5,946 nucleotides of DNA from an uncultured Paracoccus sp. (GTDB lineage Bacteria > Pseudomonadota > Alphaproteobacteria > Rhodobacterales > Rhodobacteraceae), in NCBI GenBank assembly GCA_937859005.1, contig CALLYR010000223.1:1-5946 (forward strand), written 5' to 3'. Below the pieces are notes generated by a model, which was not told the DNA's origin, ran no database searches, and was given only the letters and a program-made list of their open reading frames with translations. Shown piece by piece: positions 1 to 5,946 of the stretch. Position 1 is the first letter of the stretch. Each line of letters opens with the position of its first letter. The position numbers were made by a program, and so were the translations under genes.

Positions 1-75
1 GGCCAGATGGCCGGGGCGGTGGCGCGAGACGACGATGACGGAAACGGCCGGGGACGGGGCGGCCGGGACGGTCAC
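1..75 (-). CDS. Family 2 glycosyltransferase, N-terminal 25 codons only (partial)
   Basis: The frame starts with GTG at 75 and runs open off the left edge of the window, giving 25 residues. After a short Pro/Ala-rich lead it reads VSVIVVSRHRPGHLA. A hydrophobic beta strand followed by a polar SRHRP-type turn is the usual first strand of a GT-A fold family 2 glycosyltransferase, where the nucleotide-sugar binding site begins. The GTG overlaps the kdsB stop codon by four bases (GTGA), which indicates translational coupling and membership in the cysQ-kdsB unit. Such enzymes transfer a sugar from a nucleotide donor, and with kdsB beside it a role in lipopolysaccharide or capsule assembly is plausible. 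The DxD metal-binding motif and the rest of the catalytic domain lie outside the window, so the family call rests on a short N-terminus and the gene context. Confidence 0.6.
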   Translation of the reverse strand, partial: MTVPAAPSPAVSVIVVSRHRPGHLA

Positions 76-867
76 GCCATTCCCATCCGCCGCATCATCG
101 ATTCGACCTTGGGGACATCGGCGGGGTTGTTCAGCTCCCAGAACTCGCGCCCGCGCGCCTGAACCTCGACGCACAGGACGCGGCCGCCGTGTTCGAGGAA
201 ACGCAGCTGCTCCAACCCCTCCAGCCGCTCCAGCGTGCCCTCGGGCCAGGTCGCATAGGCCGCCAGCGCATCGGGGCGATAGGCATAGACGCCGACATGG
301 TGGAACACCGGGCTGGGCGCATCCGGGGCGACGTCGTGAGGGACAAAGGGGATCACCTCTTTCGAGAAGTAAAGCGCCGTCCCGTCCGTGCCGAAGACCG
401 CCGTGGTGCCGCCGACCCGGCCCGCCGCGCGGTCGGCCAGCAGATCGGCGCGCATGGCGCCAGAACAGCGCAGGACCGGGGTCGCGACCTCGGCCTGCGG
501 GGCGGCGCGCAGGCCCGCGACCAGATCCTCGACGAACCAGGCGGGGGTCAGCGGCGCGTCGCCCTGAAGGTTGACGACGATCTCGGGACGCTCGGGCAAC
601 TGCGCCAGCACCTCGGCGCAGCGTTCGGTGCCGTTGCGGCAGTCGGGCGAGGTCATCGCCACCTCGGCCCCGAAGCCCGCCGCGTGGTCGGCGATGCGGG
701 AATCGTCGGTCGCCACGATCACCCGGTCGGCGCCCGCGACCGCCATCGTCCCAGCTGCGCCGGATCAGGCTGCGCGCCTGCCCTGTGGCTCCGGTCAGTT
801 CGGCCAGCGGCTTGCCAGGATAGCGCGAGGACTGGAACCGCGCGGGAATGAGGACGACGACCGACAT
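72..867 (-). pseudogene. kdsB: kdsB, 3-deoxy-manno-octulosonate cytidylyltransferase (CMP-Kdo synthetase), frameshifted near codon 40
   Basis: KdsB joins CTP and Kdo to make CMP-Kdo, the activated sugar for the LPS inner core and, through the paralogue KpsU, for some capsules. Two frames together make a full-length protein of about 264 residues. ATG at 867 opens MSVVVLIPARFQSSRYPGKP, which holds the family's nucleotide-binding IPAR..S.R.PGKPL motif, and runs 40 codons to RRSWD. The reading then shifts into the frame starting at ATG 746 (224 residues), which carries ADRVIVATDD, SPDCRNGTERCAE, the NLQGDAPL motif with the metal-binding Asp, and LERLEGLEQLRFLEHG. Only four bases (GACG, 750-747) separate the Trp codon from the second ATG, whereas homologues as I recall them have about three residues there, so roughly five bases seem missing. 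Translation from 746 alone would lack the CTP-binding N-terminus and should be inactive. The start lies 4 nt after the cysQ stop. It may be a true pseudogene or a sequencing error. Confidence 0.85.
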
Positions 868-871
868 GGAA

Positions 872-1672
872 TCAGCCCTGCGGATGCAGCAGCACGCCCG
901 GCGCATGGGCGATGAAGAACGGGTTTTCAAAGCCGGGCTTGCCATAGGTCAGGGGCATGTGGTCGTCGAAGCGCACCACCTGCCCCCCTGCCCCGCGCAG
1001 CACGGCATCGCCCGCCGCCGTGTCCCATTCCATCGTCCGGCCAAGGCGGGGATACAGGTCGGCCTCGCCCGTCGCCACCAGACAGAACTTCAGCGACGAC
1101 CCGGCGCTGGTCATGTCGCGCACGGCATATTGTGCGATATAGTCGTCGGTGGCCTGATCGCGGTGGGATTTCGACGCAACCACCATCAGCGCGCGGTTGT
1201 CGGGCGTGGCGTTCACGCCGATCGGGCGGACAATGCCCGGTTCGGCGCCGAAGGGGCCCGTCTCCTCGACCGCGCGGCCGGAGGCGTCGGTATAGAACAG
1301 GCGGCCCCTGGCGGGCGCATAGACGACGCCGCGCAGCGGCACGCCGTTCTCGACATAGGCGATGTTGACGGTGAAATCGCCGCGGCGCTGGACGAATTCC
1401 TTGGTGCCGTCCAGCGGATCGACGATCAGGAAGGTGGACAGGCGCTGGCCATGGGTGTCGGCCTGTTCCTCGGTCACAAGGGGCATCTCGGGAAATGCCG
1501 CGCGCAGCCCGGCCGAGATCAGGGCGTCCGCCGCCTCGTCGGCCTCGGTCACGGGCGAGGCGTCCAGCTTGGCCCGGACCGCGAAATCGGGTCCTTCATA
1601 GACGCGCATGATGGCGGTGCCGGCGTCAAGCGCCAGCCGCCGCATTTCCGAGACGAGTCGATCGAATTGCAT
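872..1672 (-). CDS. cysQ: 3'(2'),5'-bisphosphate nucleotidase CysQ (inositol monophosphatase superfamily)
   Basis: CysQ removes the 3'-phosphate from PAP (3'-phosphoadenosine 5'-phosphate), the by-product of PAPS-dependent sulfate reduction or sulfotransfer, using Mg2+ in the cytoplasm. The 266-residue product shows the complete metal-binding signature: SPVTEADEAAD at 39-49, Glu68-Glu69 in LVTEEQ, DPLDGTKEF at 85-93, and EWDTAAGD ending at Asp222. The KEF after DPLDGT favours CysQ over a generic inositol monophosphatase. I chose ATG 1672 (MQFDRLV) because GGGGGAAAG sits just upstream as a Shine-Dalgarno. A longer frame from 1780 adds 36 residues of low-complexity, non-family sequence across the intergenic region. 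It is the first gene of a minus-strand unit and ends 4 nt before kdsB. Grouping with kdsB, a glycosyltransferase and an export permease suggests a link to surface polysaccharide, possibly sulfated, but that is inference. Confidence 0.92.
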   Translation of the reverse strand: MQFDRLVSEMRRLALDAGTAIMRVYEGPDFAVRAKLDASPVTEADEAADALISAGLRAAFPEMPLVTEEQADTHGQRLSTFLIVDPLDGTKEFVQRRGDFTVNIAYVENGVPLRGVVYAPARGRLFYTDASGRAVEETGPFGAEPGIVRPIGVNATPDNRALMVVASKSHRDQATDDYIAQYAVRDMTSAGSSLKFCLVATGEADLYPRLGRTMEWDTAAGDAVLRGAGGQVVRFDDHMPLTYGKPGFENPFFIAHAPGVLLHPQG

Positions 1673-1698
1673 GCGCTTTCCCCCGTAAATCCGGCGCG

Positions 1699-1718
1699 GC
1701 CGCCCGCAAGGGGGCGGC
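1699..1718. repeat. Perfect 7-bp GC-rich inverted repeat in the cysQ/permease intergenic region
   Basis: GCCGCCC (1699-1705) and GGGCGGC (1712-1718) flank a 6-nt loop. The repeat begins 26 bp upstream of the cysQ start, so in a cysQ transcript it would form a stable leader hairpin just before the Shine-Dalgarno. It could instead be an operator, or chance in such GC-rich DNA. No T-run follows on either strand, so it is not a classical intrinsic terminator. Confidence 0.4.
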
Positions 1719-1726
1719 AGGCGCGA

Positions 1727-1755
1727 TTGAATGACGCAACCTGCGCCCTTATGAT
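1727..1755 (+). promoter_or_regulatory. Predicted sigma-70 promoter for the ABC permease gene
   Basis: TTGAAT (1727-1732) and TATGAT (1750-1755) are separated by exactly 17 bp. They match the -35 consensus TTGACA at four of six positions and the -10 consensus TATAAT at five of six, a rarely good match in such GC-rich DNA. Transcription would start near 1762, leaving a leader of about 60 nt before the chosen permease start at 1823. It also rules out ATG 1751 as a start from this promoter, because that codon lies within the -10 element. No equally clear promoter is seen for the divergent cysQ. Confidence 0.55.
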
Positions 1756-1822
1756 CGGGGCCAGGGCAATGGGCAAGCACGCCCCCGCCCGCTGTCCCGC
1801 CCCCTCAACGACGCGGTTTCCA

Positions 1823-2644
1823 ATGTTCGTCCGGCGCAAGACCCGAAACCTGGCCGAAGCCGCGTTCACGACGCTGGCGCTGATCTATCACCAGACCGTC
1901 CACAACCTGCGCAAGACCCACAGCAATGCGGTGATCGGCCTGCTGATGGCGATCCTGCAGACCGTGATCATGGTGCTGGGATTCTTTGCGATCTATTGGG
2001 TCATGGGAATCAAGCGCTCGCCCCTGCGGGGCGATTTCATGCTGTTCCTGATGTCGGGCATCTTCATCTTCATGGTCCATGTCCAGGCGGCGGGGGCAGT
2101 GTCCGGGGCGGGGTCGTCGACCTCGGCCATGATGAAGCACGGGCCCATGAACACGGCGATCGCGATCACGGCGGCGGCGCTGGCCGCGCTTTACACCCGC
2201 GTCGTCGCCATCATCGTGATCCTGTGGTTCTATCACGTGCTGGGCAATCCCGTCGTGGTCGAGAACTGGCGCGGCTGCATGGCGATGCTGCTGCTGGCGT
2301 GGTTCTCGGGGTCCTGCATCGGACTGGTGTTCCTGTCGATCCGGCAGTGGTGGCCGGCAGGGGGAAACATCATCACCCAACTGTTCCAGCGCATCAACAT
2401 GGTGGCGTCGGGCAAGATGTTCGTGGCGAACATGCTGCCCGGCTTCATGCTGGCGATGTTCGACTGGAATCCGCTGTTCCACATCATCGACCAGACCCGC
2501 GGCTTCCTGTTCATCAACTATACGCCGCATTATTCCTCGATCAGCTATCCGGTCTGGGTCACGCTGGCGATCCTGATGATCGGGCTGATGGCCGAATTCG
2601 TGACCCGCAACGCCGCCTCGCTCAGCTGGACGGCGGGGCGCTGA
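1823..2644 (+). CDS. ABC-2 type polysaccharide/polyol phosphate export permease (KpsM/Wzm-like)
   Basis: The 273-residue product is an inner-membrane ABC exporter permease of the kind that moves lipid-linked capsule or O-antigen polysaccharide out of the cytoplasm with an ATPase partner (KpsT/Wzt). A short basic amphipathic N-terminus is followed by about six hydrophobic segments, near residues 36-61, 71-93, 112-138, 151-172, 199-213 and 243-259. The NPLFHIIDQTRG stretch (216-227) before the last helix is typical of this family. The length fits KpsM/Wzm (about 260-280). I chose ATG 1823 (MFVRRKTR) because homologues as recalled begin this way. ATG 1769 is in frame and possible, adding 18 residues. 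Neither has a strong Shine-Dalgarno. No ABC ATPase gene is adjacent: the neighbours are cysQ (divergent) and alkB (convergent, 23-bp overlap). The polymer exported cannot be told from sequence. Confidence 0.85.
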   Translation: MFVRRKTRNLAEAAFTTLALIYHQTVHNLRKTHSNAVIGLLMAILQTVIMVLGFFAIYWVMGIKRSPLRGDFMLFLMSGIFIFMVHVQAAGAVSGAGSSTSAMMKHGPMNTAIAITAAALAALYTRVVAIIVILWFYHVLGNPVVVENWRGCMAMLLLAWFSGSCIGLVFLSIRQWWPAGGNIITQLFQRINMVASGKMFVANMLPGFMLAMFDWNPLFHIIDQTRGFLFINYTPHYSSISYPVWVTLAILMIGLMAEFVTRNAASLSWTAGR

Positions 2645-3275
2645 GGGGGGCGGTCGCGCCCGCCATCCGCAGCGTCAGATTGACCCGTCCCCCGCCGGGG
2701 ACCAGATCGGAGCTGCCCGGCCGGATGCGGTCGATGCCGTGATGGGTCAGGCGCGCGGCGCCCCCCATCACCACCACGTCCCCCGATTCCAGCCACAGGC
2801 TTTCGGTGCGCCCGCCCCGTTCCAGGTTGCCGATGCGGAACAGCGCGGCATCCCCCAGGCTGACCGAAACCACGGGCCAGTGCATTTCGGCCTCGTCCCG
2901 GTCCTGATGCAGGCCCATGCGCGCGCCTTCGCGATACAGGTTGACCAGGCAGCTGTCGGGCAGCCGGTCCAGCCCCGTGACATGGGACCACAGATCCAGC
3001 AGTTGCCCCGGAATCGGCGGCCATTCGCGCCCGTCGGGCTGCCGCGGTTCATAGCGATAGCCGCGCCGGTCCGTGGTCCACCCCAGGCCCCCGGCCGAGG
3101 ACATGGCGACCGACATCGGCTTGCCCCAGCGCGTGACCGGCCGCACCGGGGGCGCCGCCGCCCAGATCGTCTGGACCGCGCCCATCAGGTTCCGCTGCGC
3201 ACGGGCGTCCAGCAGCCCGCGATGGACCCTGAAACCCCGCATGATTTCAGTGGGCACCGGCCCCGGCGTCGCCAT
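2622..3275 (-). CDS. alkB: AlkB-type alpha-ketoglutarate-dependent dioxygenase (DNA/RNA alkylation repair)
   Basis: AlkB proteins use Fe(II), O2 and 2-oxoglutarate to remove methyl groups such as 1-methyladenine and 3-methylcytosine from nucleic acids. The 217-residue product (E. coli AlkB has 216) keeps the active site: His123-x-Asp125 in LHQDRDE and His179 in HHGI as iron ligands, and RVNLTLR with Arg197 and Arg203 as the 2-oxoglutarate-binding arginines. Asn112 and Tyr114 sit where the E. coli co-substrate residues lie. TDRRGYRYEP (68-77) and WPPIP (85-89) are also family-like. I chose ATG 3275 (MATPGPVP), preceded by GGGGGTGGAA. ATG 3290 in frame would add five residues. The same frame stays open far upstream through the antisense of dnaK, which is not coding. 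The gene stands alone, divergent from dnaK, and its 3' end overlaps the permease. No Ada-type operator was recognised. Confidence 0.92.
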   Translation of the reverse strand: MATPGPVPTEIMRGFRVHRGLLDARAQRNLMGAVQTIWAAAPPVRPVTRWGKPMSVAMSSAGGLGWTTDRRGYRYEPRQPDGREWPPIPGQLLDLWSHVTGLDRLPDSCLVNLYREGARMGLHQDRDEAEMHWPVVSVSLGDAALFRIGNLERGGRTESLWLESGDVVVMGGAARLTHHGIDRIRPGSSDLVPGGGRVNLTLRMAGATAPLSAPPSS

Positions 3276-3306
3276 TTCCACCCCCTGCATTTCACCCGGA
3301 GCGCCG

Positions 3307-3334
3307 CTTGCGCGGCCAAAACAGCACCCTATAT
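3307..3334 (+). promoter_or_regulatory. Heat-shock (RpoH/sigma-32) promoter of dnaK-dnaJ
   Basis: CTTG (3307-3310), a 16-bp gap, then CCCTATAT (3327-3334) matches the heat-shock sigma pattern (E. coli CTTG...CCCCATNT, alphaproteobacterial CTTG...CYTAT). Transcription would begin near 3341, giving a dnaK leader of about 105 nt. dnaK is a standard RpoH target, so position and match agree. No CIRCE (HrcA) operator, with the TTAGCACTC half-site, is seen. Confidence 0.75.
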
Positions 3335-3336
3335 AC

Positions 3337-3346
3337 GCTTCGAAGC
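3337..3346. repeat. Perfect 10-bp palindrome at the predicted dnaK transcription start
   Basis: GCTTCGAAGC is its own reverse complement. It lies two bases after the CCCTATAT element, overlapping the expected start site of the heat-shock promoter and about 60 bp upstream of the alkB start. It could be an operator, could form a small stem at the very 5' end of the transcript, or could be chance. No regulator family is assigned. Confidence 0.3.
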
Positions 3347-3428
3347 CGGTCGGGGCAGCCCGGCCATGACAACCACGGGATAGGGGCGCGGGGGCCGCGG
3401 ACGGACCCGCATTCCGGACCATCGCCGC

Positions 3429-3437
3429 AAGGAAAGG
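3429..3437 (+). promoter_or_regulatory. Ribosome binding site of dnaK
   Basis: AAGGAAAGG ends nine bases before ATG 3447. It is purine-rich in an otherwise GC-rich leader and fixes the dnaK start at MAKVIGIDLG. Confidence 0.75.
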
Positions 3438-3446
3438 TTTACACGA

Positions 3447-5369
<1,923 letters not shown>

Positions 5370-5382
5370 GCGCCCGCACCTC

Positions 5383-5418
5383 ACCGGCCGGTCCGCGTTT
5401 CCGCGCGGGCCGGTCTTT
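5383..5418 (+). terminator. Imperfect hairpin with short T-tract after dnaK (weak terminator or attenuator)
   Basis: ACCGGCC (5383-5389) pairs with GGCCGGT (5408-5414). An inner CGCG (5394-5397) pairs with CGCG (5402-5405) around a TTTC loop, leaving an asymmetric internal loop. CTTT follows directly. The T-run is short and the stem interrupted, so partial termination is more likely than a full stop. This would give more dnaK than dnaJ message, as is common in dnaKJ operons. No energy calculation was made. Confidence 0.5.
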
Positions 5419-5425
5419 GCATCAA

Positions 5426-5442
5426 GGCGGCAGGATGCCGCC
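5426..5442 (+). promoter_or_regulatory. Perfect 6-bp GC hairpin in the dnaJ leader, overlapping a Shine-Dalgarno-like site
   Basis: GGCGGC (5426-5431) and GCCGCC (5437-5442) enclose the loop AGGAT. The 5' arm covers the GG of the AAGG at 5424-5427, and the loop and 3' arm cover the AUG at 5435, so the fold would hide the initiation site of a short leader frame just upstream of dnaJ. Whether it regulates anything is unknown. Confidence 0.35.
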
Positions 5443-5461
5443 CCATGATCCCGGACCATGA
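5435..5461 (+). CDS. Possible eight-codon leader ORF coupled to dnaJ
   Basis: ATG at 5435 opens MPPHDPGP and stops at TGA 5459-5461. AAGG (5424-5427) lies seven bases before it, a better-spaced Shine-Dalgarno than anything in front of dnaJ. The stop forms TGATG with the dnaJ ATG at 5461, an arrangement typical of termination-reinitiation. Such short frames also arise by chance, and nothing shows that it is translated. It is reported because it would explain how dnaJ starts with a weak site of its own. Confidence 0.3.
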   Translation: MPPHDPGP

Positions 5462-5946
5462 TGGCAAAGCGCGACTATTACGACGTTCTCGGCATCACTC
5501 GCGGCGCCACCGCCGACGAGATCAAGAAGGCTTTCCGTACCAAGGCCAAATCCCTGCACCCCGACCGCAACCCGGATTGCAAGCTGTCGGAATCCGAGTT
5601 CAAGGAGGTCAACGAGGCTTATGACTGCCTCAAGGACCCCCAGCGCAAGGCGGCCTATGACCGTTTCGGCCATGCGGCCTTCGACGGCGGCATGGGGGGG
5701 ATGGGCGGATTCGGCGCACGCGGCGGCAACGGCGATTTCGGCGCGGCCTTCGCCGATGTGTTCGAGGATCTGTTCGGCGAGTTCGTCAATGCGCGGGCGG
5801 GCGGAGGCCGGGCGCGTCCGGCGCGCGGGCAGGATCTGCGCTATAACCTGCGCGTGACGCTGGAAGAGGCCTATCGCGGGCTGGACAGGACCATCAGCGT
5901 GCCCGGCGCGGTCGCCTGCACGTCCTGCAACGGCACCGGCGCCGAG
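5461..5946 (+). CDS. dnaJ: Chaperone DnaJ (Hsp40), N-terminal 162 codons, partial
   Basis: DnaJ delivers unfolded substrates to DnaK and stimulates its ATPase. The visible part has a J domain at residues 5-70 with the essential HPD motif at 33-35 (LHPDRN) and FKEVNEAYDCL in helix III. A Gly/Phe-rich region follows (about 76-94, then ADVFEDLFGEF at 98-108). The first substrate-binding segment contains LRYNLRVTLEEAYRG, and the first zinc-finger CxxCxGxG is at 153-160 just before the window ends. The reading frame is open to the edge, and a full protein would be about 380 residues. Two in-frame ATGs lie side by side (5458, 5461). I chose the second because MAKRDYYDVLG is the usual start. Only a weak GGA (5453-5455) precedes it. 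It follows dnaK by 91 bp in the same orientation and is probably read from the dnaK heat-shock promoter. Confidence 0.97.
   Translation, partial: MAKRDYYDVLGITRGATADEIKKAFRTKAKSLHPDRNPDCKLSESEFKEVNEAYDCLKDPQRKAAYDRFGHAAFDGGMGGMGGFGARGGNGDFGAAFADVFEDLFGEFVNARAGGGRARPARGQDLRYNLRVTLEEAYRGLDRTISVPGAVACTSCNGTGAE

Noticed and set aside
744..756. Programmed frameshift in kdsB
   Set aside because: No slippery heptamer or stimulatory structure is apparent at the junction, and the spacing suggests lost bases rather than a simple -1 or +1 slip.
35..851. Plus-strand frames opposite kdsB
   Set aside because: They are Arg/Pro/Gly-rich shadows of kdsB with no recognisable motif.
1673..1780. Extended cysQ start at ATG 1780
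   Set aside because: The extra 36 residues do not resemble the family and cross the intergenic region. ATG 1672 has a good Shine-Dalgarno.
848..1822. Plus-strand frame open from 848 into the permease
   Set aside because: It is antisense to cysQ, low-complexity Gly/Arg/His-rich, and joins the permease only because no stop intervenes. The promoter at 1727-1755 and family resemblance place the real start at 1823 or possibly 1769.
3341..3446. Riboswitch or ROSE-type thermometer in the dnaK leader
   Set aside because: Only short GC stems (such as GCCGG 3345-3349 with CCGGC 3360-3364) are seen. The dnaK Shine-Dalgarno is not paired by any obvious element, and no U-rich ROSE motif is present.

Overview
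The window looks like an ordinary chromosomal segment of a GC-rich alphaproteobacterium, most likely Rhodobacteraceae and perhaps Paracoccus. The basis is strong G/C third-position bias, a DnaK whose C-terminus carries the alphaproteobacterial DIVDADFEDL-type tail, an E. coli-like heat-shock promoter in front of dnaK, and CysQ, KdsB, AlkB and permease proteins that read like those of that family. The genus is inferred from recalled protein similarity only.

Layout. Positions 1-1672, minus strand, hold a tight three-gene unit read right to left: cysQ (PAP phosphatase), kdsB (CMP-Kdo synthetase) and the first 25 codons of a family 2 glycosyltransferase that leaves the window. As given, kdsB is broken by a frameshift near codon 40. 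Positions 1673-1822 are a divergent intergenic region with a good sigma-70-type promoter pointing right and a GC-rich inverted repeat. Positions 1823-2644, plus strand, encode an ABC-2 type polysaccharide export permease of the KpsM/Wzm kind. It ends tail to tail with alkB (2622-3275, minus), overlapping it by 23 bp. Positions 3276-3446 separate alkB from dnaK and carry a convincing RpoH (sigma-32) promoter. dnaK is at 3447-5369, then a 91-bp gap with a terminator-like hairpin and a second small hairpin, then the first 162 codons of dnaJ, cut by the window edge.

How the genes fit together. The left half suggests surface polysaccharide work: Kdo activation, a glycosyltransferase, an export permease, and a phosphatase that removes PAP, the by-product of PAPS use. 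No ABC ATPase for the permease is visible here. The right half is the core chaperone operon dnaK-dnaJ under heat-shock control, divergent from the alkylation-repair gene alkB.

I found no sign of a mobile element, CRISPR array, RNA gene or novel multi-gene system. The points most worth checking are the kdsB frameshift and the dnaK-dnaJ junction, where an eight-codon leader frame with its own Shine-Dalgarno ends exactly on the dnaJ start codon and lies partly inside a hairpin.
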